A stretch of 64,000 nucleotides of DNA from the NCBI RefSeq assembly GCF_019749255.1, contig NZ_JACWFH010000008.1, positions 126,352 to 190,351 of the forward strand, read 5' to 3'. This stretch comes from Mesobacillus maritimus (GTDB lineage Bacteria; Bacillota; Bacilli; Bacillales; Cytobacillaceae). Position numbers and translations under genes: made by a program. Of the stretch, positions 1 through 8,712 are shown piece by piece (within the stretch, counting starts at the first letter, position 1; each line of letters begins with the position of its first letter). Below the pieces are notes generated by a model. It had not been told where the DNA came from. It did no database searches and saw nothing but the letters and a program-made list of their open reading frames with translations.

Positions 1-134
1 AGTCCGAATAGCGGTCTAATTCGGACAGGGGAGGAAGAGAAAAGCCAAAACGAGTCCGAATCCTGGTCTCATTCGGACAGAGGAGATAGAGAAAAGCCAA
101 AGCTAGTCCGAATCCTGGTCTCATTCGGACAGAA
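1..134. repeat. 52-bp tandem repeat with palindromic core
   Basis: About 2.6 copies of a 52-bp unit begin at 1, 53 and 105 and probably continue beyond the left edge. Each starts with an 8-bp inverted repeat, GTCCGAAT / ATTCGGAC, around a 9-base loop that differs slightly (agcggtcta in copy 1, cctggtctc in copies 2 and 3). A purine-rich linker containing gaaaagccaaa follows. The third copy stops just after its palindrome. As RNA each copy could fold into a short hairpin. There is no T-run, so these are not terminators, and the spacing and linker conservation do not fit a CRISPR array. Function unknown. Confidence 0.85.
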
Positions 135-196
135 ATGTTGAGCAATTCCGTCCAAATTTCTACCCCCATTAAGAAGAGTACGAACAACCATAAATA

Positions 197-242
197 TAAA
201 ACAACAAAAATAGCATACCATCACTTTGTGATAGGTATGCTA
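197..242 (-). terminator. Rho-independent terminator of ispH
   Basis: On the minus strand, AGCATACC-ATCAC pairs with GTGAT-GGTATGCT around an AAA loop. The stem is followed by TATTTTTGTTGTTTT. It lies about 30 bases past the ispH stop codon. Confidence 0.8.
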
Positions 243-269
243 TTTCCATCTTTATGGAGAATTTTCGCC

Positions 270-1214
270 TTAAGTGGTTCTTTTAACTTTTGGAAGTATT
301 TTATGCAGCGGTACTTTCTTTTCCCTATTCCAAGTTTGTTCATCCTCTGGCTCATACTGTTCTAAGAATGCGATCACTTCTTTTGTAATTGGGGTAGGGG
401 TTGAAGCTCCTGCTGTCACAGCAACTGTTTCAGCGTCTTTTAGCCACTCAAGGTCAAGTTCGGATACATCTGCTATCCTGTAAGCACTTGTAGACGCAAT
501 TTCTTGGGATACCTGTGCTAAGCGGTTAGAGTTGTTACTCTTTGGATCTCCGACGACAATAAGGACATCTGCCTCTTTTGCCTGCTCTGCAACAGCTTCT
601 TGACGAACTTGAGTTGCCATACAGATTTCTCTATGAACCTCAACAGTTGGAAACTTCTCTTGTACTTTTTTCATAATATCCGCGACATCCCATTGACTCA
701 TTGTTGTTTGGTTTGTCACAATAAGTTTGTCGTCAGATAAGTTCAACGCTTCAACATCCGCCACAGTTTCCACAAGGTGAACCTTACCTGGTGCAACACC
801 AACTGCACCTTCAGGTTCTGGGTGGCCTTTTTTGCCAATGTAAATAACCTGGAAACCTTCCCGAACTTTTTCTTCTATTAAAACATGAGTTCTCGTTACA
901 TCAGGGCAAGTTGCATCAATCGTGACAAGTCCTTTTTTGGTTGCAAGTTCACGCACTTCTGGAGAAATACCATGTGCGGTGAAAATAACGGTACCACCGT
1001 TAACCTTTTCTAAGATTTCTCTCCGATTACTTCCGTCTAATGTAATAATCCCTTCCTCAGCAAACGCATCTGTTACATGTTTGTTATGAACAATCATCCC
1101 TAGGATATAGATAGGTCTGGGTAAACTTTTATCGAGAGCCGCGTTTCTGGCAATGACCATGGCATCTACAACACCATAGCAGTAGCCACGCGGTGAGATT
1201 TTAATTACTTTCAA
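270..1214 (-). CDS. ispH: 4-hydroxy-3-methylbut-2-enyl diphosphate reductase IspH
   Basis: Last enzyme of the MEP isoprenoid pathway. It reduces HMBPP to IPP and DMAPP with a [4Fe-4S] cluster in the cytoplasm. The expected 314 residues carry the three cluster cysteines C12 (GYCYG), C103 (DATCPDV) and C198 (EICMATQ), and substrate-site histidines H43, H81 and H131 (GHPEPEG). Start: an AGGAGG site (1224-1229) directly abuts an ATG at 1223, too close for initiation. A TTG three codons in (1214) has 9-base spacing and gives the usual [11 protein letters not shown]-terminus, so I use it. The MEP enzyme ispG lies 7.5 kb away on the same strand. Confidence 0.95.
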   Translation of the reverse strand: MKVIKISPRGYCYGVVDAMVIARNAALDKSLPRPIYILGMIVHNKHVTDAFAEEGIITLDGSNRREILEKVNGGTVIFTAHGISPEVRELATKKGLVTIDATCPDVTRTHVLIEEKVREGFQVIYIGKKGHPEPEGAVGVAPGKVHLVETVADVEALNLSDDKLIVTNQTTMSQWDVADIMKKVQEKFPTVEVHREICMATQVRQEAVAEQAKEADVLIVVGDPKSNNSNRLAQVSQEIASTSAYRIADVSELDLEWLKDAETVAVTAGASTPTPITKEVIAFLEQYEPEDEQTWNREKKVPLHKILPKVKRTT

Positions 1215-1319
1215 ATCAGTCATCCTCCTGCAGAAAGCTCTATTTCTATTTCTCTATTATAGTAAACTTAATAACAGATTACAAAAATAGTTTTTTTCCA
1301 GCAGAGAGTTTTTACGGAA

Positions 1320-1943
1320 TTAAATAAATAACTTTGGTGTCGAACCTCCTGTAACAGGCTTTGGTCGCGTTTCTTTTGGCACTGAAGCTGTGGATGTTGA
1401 ATATTTCTTAGGTTTAGATGTGGATTTGGATTTTCTGGTTGTTTCTGTTGATGGGTTGTTGTCGTTTGCACTTGATTCAACCGCTTCTTCTTGGTCAGGA
1501 AGATCTTTTAATCCGCGGTAAAGCTTCCACATTGCCGGAAGGTTTTTTACAAGTGGACCGTATTGTTGAATCATCGGTCCAACTTGCTGAGCTGTTTTTA
1601 GCACCTGTTGGGTATTGTTTAAAAATCCATTAATTGAACCTGGGTTCGTAAGTGCGTTTAGTAGCCCTCCTCCACCGGAAGCTCGTTGAGCACCCTGAGC
1701 GGCAGCTCCAAAACCCGGGAATCCGGTTGCTCCTTGCCCCTGTCCTCTTCCTAAAATTCTGGCGAGGATGCCCCCCTGTTTAGCAGGCTGGCGAACCCCC
1801 ATCATTGGATTCATTTGAGGGTATGGTGGTCCCACTGGTCCCATAAATGAACCCCCGAAGGGACTAGGTCCCTGTCTTGTAGGTCCTGGTCCCATCATTC
1901 TTATTCCCCTTCCATGATAGGGGGCTCTTGGTCCTGGACGCAT
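1320..1943 (-). CDS. yqfQ: YqfQ/VrrA-like proline- and glycine-rich protein
   Basis: A 207-residue protein placed between ispH and cshB, as yqfQ is in B. subtilis. Residues 1 to about 90 are rich in Pro, Gly, Met and Arg (MRPGPRAPY, GPGP, MGPVGPPYP). A more ordered middle (about 90-145) contains NALTNPGSINGFLNNTQQ. The tail is Ser/Thr/Lys-rich and ends KLFI. The family includes B. anthracis VrrA and is thought to be spore-associated. The exact role is not known to me. The start at 1943 is set by AAAGGAGG seven bases upstream. The open frame continues upstream to 2126, but that part looks non-coding. Confidence 0.8.
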   Translation of the reverse strand: MRPGPRAPYHGRGIRMMGPGPTRQGPSPFGGSFMGPVGPPYPQMNPMMGVRQPAKQGGILARILGRGQGQGATGFPGFGAAAQGAQRASGGGGLLNALTNPGSINGFLNNTQQVLKTAQQVGPMIQQYGPLVKNLPAMWKLYRGLKDLPDQEEAVESSANDNNPSTETTRKSKSTSKPKKYSTSTASVPKETRPKPVTGGSTPKLFI

Positions 1944-2177
1944 AATATGGCCTCCTTTACAAATTACTCTCATGATTAGAATATGCATGGAGACACATTT
2001 GGTTTGGATTAATCCAAATTTCGCGTGCATCGAAAAATTTATGTTAAATTTGGTTAAAATAAGCTTAAATGGAGATTTTTTAGTTTGTCTATTATAATAA
2101 CAGGATGGACATGTTGCCGATTGCACGCTGGCCGATATAAATCCAGAATAAGTAGGTAGAAAAAAAGGAGCTTTTTA

Positions 2178-3494
2178 ATGAATTCAACCAATTTCGAGAA
2201 ATATAATTTTAAGCCGTTTATCATTGAGGCTGTCACCAAATTAGGCTTTTCTGAGCCGACTGAGATACAAGAGAGATTAATTCCCATCATTGAAAAAGGT
2301 GAGAGTGCCATTGGGCAATCTCAAACAGGCACGGGAAAAACACATGCTTATATCCTCCCAATCATTGAAAAGATAAATCCTAATCTAAATGAGGTACAAG
2401 CAGTTATCACTGCCCCAACGAGAGAGCTTGCTAACCAAATTTATCAAGAAATTTTAAAAGTGATAGAACACGCTGATGAAGCAGAAAAGTACACTGCACG
2501 ATCTTTCATAGGTGGAACAGATAAGTTAAGAGCGATTGAGAAACTAAAAAACCAACCACAAATCGTGGTAGGGACGCCTGGTAGAATCAATGACCTTGTA
2601 AAAGAAAATGCGTTACATGTCCATAAAGCTGGAATTCTTGTCATAGATGAAGCTGATTTGATGCTCGACATGGGCTTTATCCAAGATGTCGACCAGTTTG
2701 CAGGAAGAATGCCAGAGAAATTACAAATGCTAGTATTTTCGGCGACAATTCCTGAGAAACTAAAACCTTTCATGAAAAAATACATGGAAAACCCTAAATA
2801 CGTTCAAATTGATCCTAAAAAAGCGACTGCTGAAAATATTGAACATATGCTGATGCCTGCAAGACACCGAAATAAAGTCAGTCTTGTTCATTCCGCGCTC
2901 ATTGCTTTCAATCCATATTTAGCGATTGTATTTACCAATACAAAGAAAAAAGCGGATGAGGTGGCAGATGGACTAATTGCTCAAGGAGCTAAAGTTGGTC
3001 GTATTCATGGGGATTTAACGCCTCGTGAACGGAAAAGAGTAATGAAGCAAGTAAAAGACTTAGAATATCAATATATCGTAGCTACAGATCTAGCCGCTCG
3101 GGGCATTGATATTGAAGGGGTAAGTCATGTTATTAATTATGAACTTCCGTCAGACCTAGACTTCTACATCCATCGCGTGGGAAGAACAGCACGTGCAGGG
3201 TATTCCGGAATTGCATTGACCGTTTACGAATCTTCAGATGAAGATGCACTAAACCGGTTAGAAAAGATGGGGATAAGTTTTAAAAATGTGGATCTGACTA
3301 ATGGGGAACTCATTGAAATTTCTGAGCGGAACAAACGGAAGAAACGACAGAAAAAAGAAAATGAAGTAGATGTTAAAGCAAAATCGATGGTAAAAAAACC
3401 TCAAAAGGTAAAACCTGGTTATAAGAAAAAGATGCAAGCTGATCTTGATAAATTAAAGAAACGAGCTCATAGAATTGAGAAAAGAAAGAAATAG
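2178..3494 (+). CDS. cshB: DEAD-box ATP-dependent RNA helicase CshB
   Basis: ATP-dependent RNA unwinding, with roles in cold adaptation, ribosome assembly and mRNA turnover in the family. The 438 residues show a Q motif (FSEPTEIQ, about 24-31), Walker A SQTGTGKT (48-55), PTREL (80-84), DEAD (157-160), SAT (188-190) and a helicase C domain with ATDLAARGIDI and HRVGRTARAG. The last 60 residues are strongly basic (KKRQKKE, KRAHRIEKRKK), a likely RNA-binding tail. AAAAGGAG precedes the ATG. It is divergent from yqfQ, and nfo follows after 25 bases, probably in one operon as in B. subtilis. Confidence 0.93.
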   Translation: MNSTNFEKYNFKPFIIEAVTKLGFSEPTEIQERLIPIIEKGESAIGQSQTGTGKTHAYILPIIEKINPNLNEVQAVITAPTRELANQIYQEILKVIEHADEAEKYTARSFIGGTDKLRAIEKLKNQPQIVVGTPGRINDLVKENALHVHKAGILVIDEADLMLDMGFIQDVDQFAGRMPEKLQMLVFSATIPEKLKPFMKKYMENPKYVQIDPKKATAENIEHMLMPARHRNKVSLVHSALIAFNPYLAIVFTNTKKKADEVADGLIAQGAKVGRIHGDLTPRERKRVMKQVKDLEYQYIVATDLAARGIDIEGVSHVINYELPSDLDFYIHRVGRTARAGYSGIALTVYESSDEDALNRLEKMGISFKNVDLTNGELIEISERNKRKKRQKKENEVDVKAKSMVKKPQKVKPGYKKKMQADLDKLKKRAHRIEKRKK

Positions 3495-3519
3495 ATTAAT
3501 GTAGCGAGGGGAAATGAGA

Positions 3520-4413
3520 ATGCTAAAAATAGGTTCACATGTTTCAATGAGTGGAAAGAAAATGTTACTTGCAGCCAGTGAAGAGGCTGTTTCATATGGT
3601 GCAAATACTTTTATGATTTATACTGGAGCACCCCAAAATACAAGACGGAAAAAAATCGAAGACTTGAATATAGAAGTTGGCCAACAGCATATGAAGGAAA
3701 ATGGGATTGAAGAAATCGTTGTCCATGCTCCATATATTATCAATATTGGGAACACGACAAATCCTGATACATTTGATTTAGGAGTCCGTTTTCTAAGAAG
3801 TGAAATTGAGCGAACAGAAGCCATTGGGGCAAAGCAGATCGTTTTGCATCCTGGAGCACATGTGGGAGCAGGACCTGAAGAAGGCATTAAAAAGATTGTA
3901 GAGGGTCTAAATGAAGTTCTTACTGGAAAGGAAAACCTTCAAATTGCTTTAGAAACCATGGCGGGAAAAGGCTCAGAGTGTGGAAGGTCATTCGAGGAAC
4001 TTGCAATGATTATTGATGGTGTAACTCATAATGATAAATTATCAATCTGTTTTGATACCTGTCATACCCATGATGCAGGCTATAATATTATTGAGGACTT
4101 TGATGGTGTTTTAAATGACTTCGATAAAATCATTGGTATTGACCGCTTACGAGTCCTCCATATCAATGATAGTAAAAACCCATGCGGTGCAAGGAAAGAC
4201 CGACATGAAAATATCGGGTTTGGCCATATTGGCTTTGAAGCATTGAATTATATCGTTCATCATCCTCAGTTAGCAGACGTACCGAAGATTTTGGAAACTC
4301 CTTTTGTAGGGGAAGACAAAAATAGTAAAAAAGCACCTTATCGCCATGAAATTGCAATGCTAAAAAACAAGCAATTTGAAGACAGCCTATTAGAACAGAT
4401 AATGAATGGATAA
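3520..4413 (+). CDS. nfo: Endonuclease IV (AP endonuclease)
   Basis: Cleaves DNA 5' to abasic sites in base excision repair. The B. subtilis homologue protects spore DNA during outgrowth. The 297-residue TIM-barrel protein has the metal-ligand motifs of AP endonuclease family 2: [30 protein letters not shown], and [22 protein letters not shown]. Start at the second ATG (3520), eight bases after GAGGGG. An ATG at 3514 is only two bases from it. Likely cotranscribed with cshB. Confidence 0.94.
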   Translation: MLKIGSHVSMSGKKMLLAASEEAVSYGANTFMIYTGAPQNTRRKKIEDLNIEVGQQHMKENGIEEIVVHAPYIINIGNTTNPDTFDLGVRFLRSEIERTEAIGAKQIVLHPGAHVGAGPEEGIKKIVEGLNEVLTGKENLQIALETMAGKGSECGRSFEELAMIIDGVTHNDKLSICFDTCHTHDAGYNIIEDFDGVLNDFDKIIGIDRLRVLHINDSKNPCGARKDRHENIGFGHIGFEALNYIVHHPQLADVPKILETPFVGEDKNSKKAPYRHEIAMLKNKQFEDSLLEQIMNG

Positions 4414-4415
4414 AC

Positions 4416-4450
4416 GAAAAGCTGTGACGGTTAACGTCACAGCTTTTTTT
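4416..4450. terminator. Bidirectional terminator between nfo and yqfT
   Basis: AAAAGCTGTGACG pairs with CGTCACAGCTTTT around a GTTAA loop, with T-runs on both strands. It serves nfo (+) and can serve yqfT (-). Confidence 0.85.
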
Positions 4451-4510
4451 CATAAGGTTGAAGGATTGCGAAACATCATGTTCCTTACAAAGGCACTTGC
4501 GTGGCTTGGA

Positions 4511-4771
4511 TTATTTATCCTTTATAAACAAAACAAATAATTTATTTACTTCCTTTGCTGTTTCAGGGCCAGTGACTTTCGCTATTTCTTTAATCAAGTT
4601 TACACGTTCTTTATCATTAAAAATATTTACCTTTTTGCTTCGTAAGTATTGGGCAATTTTATCTGCTTGTTTCTTATTAATATCCAATTTAAACGGTTCA
4701 GCATACTTCAAGAGTTCATCGCCAGTGATATTGTTGATTTTATGATTCACGATGTTTTCAAATATTTTCAT
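4511..4771 (-). CDS. yqfT: DUF2624 protein YqfT
   Basis: Small 86-residue soluble protein, charged and mainly helical, with no membrane segment. It begins MKIFENIVNHKINNITGDEL and ends KLFVLFIKDK. It matches the DUF2624 family in sequence character and in position, next to nfo as in B. subtilis. Function unknown. Start chosen at 4771, eight bases from GAGGAG. The ATG two codons upstream (4777) is only two bases from it. Confidence 0.8.
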   Translation of the reverse strand: MKIFENIVNHKINNITGDELLKYAEPFKLDINKKQADKIAQYLRSKKVNIFNDKERVNLIKEIAKVTGPETAKEVNKLFVLFIKDK

Positions 4772-4857
4772 TCTCATCACTCCTCTTTGTAAGGTATGAG
4801 GACACAATCACAATCGTGACTTTAAAATACTTAAAAAAATTTAAGAAGAGACCATTG

Positions 4858-4915
4858 TTTACAATTTCTTCACCTTGGGTTATACTACGTGAGTAAATCG
4901 GAATGATTCTTATTT
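4858..4915 (+). promoter_or_regulatory. znuCB-zur promoter with Zur operator
   Basis: A -35 TTTACA (4858-4863), 17-base spacer and -10 TATACT (4881-4886) place transcription start near 4893. Overlapping it, 4895-4915 matches the Bacillus Zur box AAATCGTAATNATTACGATTT at 16 of 20 defined positions. This implies zinc-dependent repression by the zur product of the same operon. Confidence 0.8.
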
Positions 4916-4929
4916 TGAAGGTGGTAAAG

Positions 4930-5706
4930 GTGAAGAATAATCTTCCAATTATTGAACTAAACCATATATATTATCGATATGATCGGGAAAATGTGCTAGA
5001 GGATGTGAGTTTAAGAATAGAAAAGGGGGCATTTCTTGGAATAGTTGGCCCAAACGGCTCTGGGAAATCTACCTTACTCAAATTAATTCTTGGGTTAATC
5101 AAACCGCAAAAAGGAACGATAAAACTTTTTGGAGAAGAAATAAAGCATTTCAGAGACCAACAAAAGATTGGTTTTGTCTCACAAAAAGCAAATTCATTCA
5201 ACTCTGGCTTTCCTGCAACAGTATATGAAGTGGTGGCAAGCGGATTGACTAAAAAAATGGGTTTGTTTCGTTTTCTAAGAAAACAGGATGAAGATAAAAT
5301 TGTGAAAGTGATCAAATCGGTTGGGATGCAACAGTTTATGAACCGGAACATTGGAGAGCTGTCTGGTGGGCAACAGCAAAGGGTTTTTATTGCAAGGGCA
5401 CTTGTTAGTGAACCAGAATTATTAATCCTTGATGAACCGACAGTAGGGGTTGATGCAGAAAATGTCCAATCCTTTTATGAAATGTTGGAAGACCTGAATC
5501 AAACAGGAATTACCTTGTTATTGGTTACACATGATATCGGTGCTATTTCAGACAAAGTAACCAATGTTGCTTGTTTGAATAAAGGGTTGTTTTTCCATGG
5601 AACTTCGAGTGAATTTGAAGAACAAAAAATTAAAGGGATTTCCGAGATATATGGTCATGATGTCCATTTATTATCTCATGAACATCATGAGGGGGCACAT
5701 ACATGA
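4930..5706 (+). CDS. znuC: Zinc ABC transporter ATP-binding protein
   Basis: ATPase of a high-affinity Zn2+/Mn2+ importer, cytoplasmic face. About 258 residues: Walker A GPNGSGKST (40-48), signature LSGGQQQR (about 141), Walker B LLILDEPTVGVD and switch His in LLVTHD. The C-terminus is His-rich (HDVHLLSHEHHEGAH), common in zinc-related proteins. Start taken as GTG 4930 behind AAGGTGG. The upstream in-frame ATG at 4903 sits inside the Zur operator and has no ribosome site. It overlaps znuB by four bases (ATGA). The periplasmic-type binding lipoprotein (ZnuA) is not in this cluster and must be encoded elsewhere. Confidence 0.9.
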   Translation: MKNNLPIIELNHIYYRYDRENVLEDVSLRIEKGAFLGIVGPNGSGKSTLLKLILGLIKPQKGTIKLFGEEIKHFRDQQKIGFVSQKANSFNSGFPATVYEVVASGLTKKMGLFRFLRKQDEDKIVKVIKSVGMQQFMNRNIGELSGGQQQRVFIARALVSEPELLILDEPTVGVDAENVQSFYEMLEDLNQTGITLLLVTHDIGAISDKVTNVACLNKGLFFHGTSSEFEEQKIKGISEIYGHDVHLLSHEHHEGAHT

Positions 5707-6545
5707 TTTCCGGTATCCTACAGTACGAGTTTTTGCAAAATGCCTTTCTTTCCGGGATTATTATTGGGGCAATCGCACCTTTATTAGGTGTTTTTATCGT
5801 TGTACGGAGGCTTTCTCTTATCGCTGATGCTTTAAGTCACGTCACTCTTGCTGGGATCGCGGCAAGTTTATTTCTTGGAAAATATTCAACTTTTTTTCTA
5901 GGACTAAACCCAATGTATATGGGAATGGCTTTCTCCGTGGGCGGTGCGGTATTAATAGAAAAACTTCGAACGGTATATAAGCACTATCAGGAGTTGGCGA
6001 TTCCAATCATCCTTTCGGGTGGGATTGGTTTAGGTGTTATTTTCATCTCTTTGGCAGATGGGTTTAACACGGACTTGTTTAGTTATTTATTTGGAAGTGT
6101 AAGTGCTGTAAGTCGCGCAGACTTATGGACAATCATTATCATTAGTCTATTTGTTGTATTAACGGTTGTATTAATTTATAAAGAGTTATTCTTGCTTTCT
6201 TTTGATGAGGAATATGCAAAAGCTACAGGTATTGCGGCAAAATCGATTCATTTTATTTTTATTGTAATGGTCGCACTTGTTATTGCAGCTTCAATGAGGA
6301 TTGTTGGGATTCTTCTTGTTTCTTCTTTAATGACCTTACCTGTTGCCGCAAGTATTAGGATTGCTCGAGGCTTTAAGCAGACGATTCTTTTCTCTGTCAT
6401 TTTTGGAGAAGCATCCGTTCTGGGCGGGCTGTTCCTATCGTATTATTTAGACTTAGCACCTGGTGGGACAATTGTCATGATTGCTGTTCTCATTTTAATT
6501 CTTACGGTTTTACTTAAAAAGCTTGTTTCTGGGAGAGCTGTTTAA
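5703..6545 (+). CDS. znuB: Zinc ABC transporter permease
   Basis: ABC-3 family membrane permease, 280 residues. It has about eight hydrophobic segments and the family loop LIADALSHVTLAGIA (about 39-53), which contacts the ATPase. It partners ZnuC, with overlapping start and stop codons, and forms the membrane channel for zinc. The end runs KKLVSGRAV. zur follows after 13 bases, so the three genes form one operon. Confidence 0.92.
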   Translation: MISGILQYEFLQNAFLSGIIIGAIAPLLGVFIVVRRLSLIADALSHVTLAGIAASLFLGKYSTFFLGLNPMYMGMAFSVGGAVLIEKLRTVYKHYQELAIPIILSGGIGLGVIFISLADGFNTDLFSYLFGSVSAVSRADLWTIIIISLFVVLTVVLIYKELFLLSFDEEYAKATGIAAKSIHFIFIVMVALVIAASMRIVGILLVSSLMTLPVAASIRIARGFKQTILFSVIFGEASVLGGLFLSYYLDLAPGGTIVMIAVLILILTVLLKKLVSGRAV

Positions 6546-6558
6546 ATGGGGTGGTTAG

Positions 6559-6975
6559 ATGAATGTAAATGAAGCGATGAATCTTTTGAAGGATTCCGGC
6601 TATAAACATACAGGAAAAAGGGAAGAGATGCTCCAGCTTTTTTCGGATAATGATAAGTATCTTACGGCCCGTGATGTTCTTGAAAGGCTGAAGTATCAAT
6701 ATCCAGGTTTGAGCTTTGATACCATTTACCGGAATCTTTCTATATTTGTTGAATTAGGAATACTCGAAACGACAGAGCTGTCGGGTGAGAAACATTTTCG
6801 GTTTGCTTGTTCGAAAGAAGCTCATCATCATCATCATTTTATCTGTATGGATTGTGGCAAAACGAAAGAGATTGAAACCTGTCCAATGAATACCATTAAT
6901 GAAAGCTTACAGGGGTACGATATTTCCGGTCATAAATTTGAAATCTACGGAAAGTGTCCAGAATGTCTTCATTAA
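6559..6975 (+). CDS. zur: Zinc uptake regulator Zur (Fur family)
   Basis: Fur-family repressor, 138 residues. The N-terminal winged helix includes [10 protein letters not shown] and [11 protein letters not shown]. The C-terminal metal/dimer domain has [15 protein letters not shown] and a second pair CPEC near the end, forming the structural Zn site CxxC...CxxC. With zinc bound it represses zinc uptake genes. The Zur box upstream of znuC points to autoregulation. Fur or PerR identity is less likely given the znu context. Confidence 0.9.
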   Translation: MNVNEAMNLLKDSGYKHTGKREEMLQLFSDNDKYLTARDVLERLKYQYPGLSFDTIYRNLSIFVELGILETTELSGEKHFRFACSKEAHHHHHFICMDCGKTKEIETCPMNTINESLQGYDISGHKFEIYGKCPECLH

Positions 6976-7010
6976 AAAATGGTCCATCAATTGATGGACC
7001 ATTTTTTTTA
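6975..7010. terminator. Bidirectional terminator between zur and yqfW
   Basis: AAATGGTCCATCAA pairs with TTGATGGACCATTT, with A- and T-runs on both sides. It sits between the convergent zur and yqfW genes. Confidence 0.9.
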
Positions 7011-7013
7011 CTC

Positions 7014-7574
7014 CTATTTCCATTTTTGAACCCATTGATTTGCCTCAAACCAATTCTCTACACGAATAACTCCATTCGGAATGGGATCTCGGTTATATGG
7101 TGTATCAAATAATATCACTGGTATGCCACATTCTTCATGAATCATTACTGCATTATCATGCTTATCCTCGAAAAAGATATCTACTTTGAATTTTCTTGCA
7201 GCAGCTATTTTATCGTGACTACCAATTAATTCAACATGGTCAAAATCAATTTGATGCGTATCAAACCAGTTTTTCGTGACATCTAAGAGCTGCTTTCTTC
7301 TAGCGCTAATAAAGAATAATTCATGTTCTAGAGACCAACTACTTAAGATGTCCTTTGCGCCTTGTGCTAGCGGGGAATTGGCATAAATTGTTGGCTCATT
7401 CGTAGTGAACCATTCAGCAAATTTTTCCTCACTTGTCGGTACAAGAGGCATTAAATCATATTGTTTAATATCGTTCAGTGTAAGGTTCAAATTAAATGCT
7501 TCATTTAAAAAAGGAACCATTGAGGACGGGCAAGTAACAGTTCCATCTATGTCAATTCCAAATCTTTTTTTCAT
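7014..7574 (-). CDS. yqfW: HAD-family 5'-nucleotidase-like protein YqfW
   Basis: 186-residue HAD phosphatase of the 5'(3')-deoxyribonucleotidase type. Catalytic motif I is FGIDIDGTVT (D8 and D10 expected as nucleophile and acid), motif II is in ELFFISAR, and motif III is VDIFFEDKHDN. Probably hydrolyses a nucleoside monophosphate or related phosphate ester. Substrate unproven. Convergent with zur, sharing a terminator. Confidence 0.85.
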   Translation of the reverse strand: MKKRFGIDIDGTVTCPSSMVPFLNEAFNLNLTLNDIKQYDLMPLVPTSEEKFAEWFTTNEPTIYANSPLAQGAKDILSSWSLEHELFFISARRKQLLDVTKNWFDTHQIDFDHVELIGSHDKIAAARKFKVDIFFEDKHDNAVMIHEECGIPVILFDTPYNRDPIPNGVIRVENWFEANQWVQKWK

Positions 7575-7731
7575 GCTAAGACTCCCTTATCAAATTCTTA
7601 TCTTGTTTATCTTATCAGATGATAAAGAGGGTTTGAAGAAATATCTATTTTTTAAGACAAAAATTGACATCGTAAAACTTGCTTTCCTCGTGAACAATAA
7701 TAGTGCTCCACTAAGAAAGCGAGGGATTATG

Positions 7732-8640
7732 ATGGCAGACGAAAAACGGAACCAGGATAAACCCGAGTATCTAAATGAGCAAGAACAAGATTCTTTACTA
7801 AGTGACATGAATGCAGGAAGCTCCATAGGCTCTACCCCTGCAGCCTTGCCACGAGAAAATAACGTTGATTATAACCAAGTCTCAGGAATGAATACTGGGT
7901 CTCAAGCACAAATGGCTGAGGAATCAAGTAGACCTTCTCAGACAGCGGGGGCAACACAAATAGGAGCTTATCAATCAATAGGGTCTGCTCAATTAATTGA
8001 TGCTTCTGAAACAACAGGTGCATATGAGTCAACAGGGTCCGCACAAACGGCTGGAGCTACAAGTACAACAGGAGCCTTCGAGTCAACAAGGACCGAACAA
8101 GCGACAGGAGCTTCTGGTACAACGGGAGCATATGAGTCAACAGGAACTACACAAATGTCGGGATTTTCAGGTGCAAATGGATTAAACGAATCAGGATCTG
8201 CGCAAATGACCGGGTCTTCAGAGACAACTGAGTCTCCATCCTCAACCGAATCATCGCAATCCATGGGAGCAGACGACCGGTCAACTGACTGGCAAACCTT
8301 AAATGATTCAAACACTAGTGCGACTATGTTGTCCGATTCTACTCATCGTGAGGAAACGGCAGCAGAAATTGCAGCACCGGTTAATCTAGGACTAAATCGT
8401 GGTAAGGATACAACCAACCAAGATCAGGAGACAAAAGCGAGTGGAGGGATAATGGGTATGTCTGCACTTGCTATATCCATTCTTTCACTATTCGTACTCC
8501 CTGTTATTCTTGGTATCACTGGTGTTGTGCTTGGTTTCGTAGCGAGAAAACGTGGTGGAGCTAAGGGACTTGCCAATTGGGCAATCGGAATTGGAGCTAT
8601 CTCGATTATCATTGGTATGTTTGTATTGCCGTTTTATTGA
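7732..8640 (+). CDS. DUF4190-type membrane protein with expanded Ser/Thr/Gly repeats (YqfX-like)
   Basis: 302 residues. The N-terminal two thirds are hydrophilic and low complexity. The C-terminal 65 residues carry two hydrophobic segments (MGMSALAISILSLFVLP and WAIGIGAISIIIGMFVLPFY) linked by FVARKRGGAKGL, as in DUF4190/YqfX proteins. Position between yqfW and ispG matches yqfX. The homologue I recall is much shorter, and the extra length is mostly the 18-residue repeat. Start: GAGGG lies three bases before ATG 7729 and six before ATG 7732, and the second is preferred. Function unknown. An exposed, flexible cell-surface or spore-surface stalk is possible. Confidence 0.75.
   Translation: MADEKRNQDKPEYLNEQEQDSLLSDMNAGSSIGSTPAALPRENNVDYNQVSGMNTGSQAQMAEESSRPSQTAGATQIGAYQSIGSAQLIDASETTGAYESTGSAQTAGATSTTGAFESTRTEQATGASGTTGAYESTGTTQMSGFSGANGLNESGSAQMTGSSETTESPSSTESSQSMGADDRSTDWQTLNDSNTSATMLSDSTHREETAAEIAAPVNLGLNRGKDTTNQDQETKASGGIMGMSALAISILSLFVLPVILGITGVVLGFVARKRGGAKGLANWAIGIGAISIIIGMFVLPFY
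7948..8265 (+). repeat. 54-bp (18-residue) in-frame tandem repeat
   Basis: About six degenerate units inside the DUF4190 gene. The consensus per unit is roughly GASxTTGAYESTGSAQxx. The best copies are DASETTGAYESTGSAQTA, GATSTTGAFESTRTEQAT and GASGTTGAYESTGTTQMS. DNA identity between copies is high enough for slippage or recombination to change copy number. Confidence 0.8.
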
Positions 8641-8660
8641 GACATTCTTTAGGAGCATAG

Positions 8661-8692
8661 TAAAAAGGCCCGGTTTTTATCCGGGCCTTTTA
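8661..8692. terminator. Bidirectional terminator between the DUF4190 gene and ispG
   Basis: AAAAGGCCCGG pairs with CCGGGCCTTTT around TTTTTAT. It sits between convergent genes. Confidence 0.85.
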
Positions 8693-8712
8693 ATTTAGGC
8701 ATGAGTAATTGA

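Noticed and set aside
1-134. CRISPR array
   Set aside because: The whole 52-bp unit is conserved, with no variable spacers, and no cas genes lie nearby.
135-365. 76-residue plus-strand ORF at the left end
   Set aside because: It runs over the ispH terminator and 3' end on the other strand, with no ribosome site or recognisable product.
7405-7731. N-terminal extension of the DUF4190 protein into the yqfW region
   Set aside because: It overlaps yqfW on the opposite strand. GAGGG with ATG at 7729/7732 marks a normal start.
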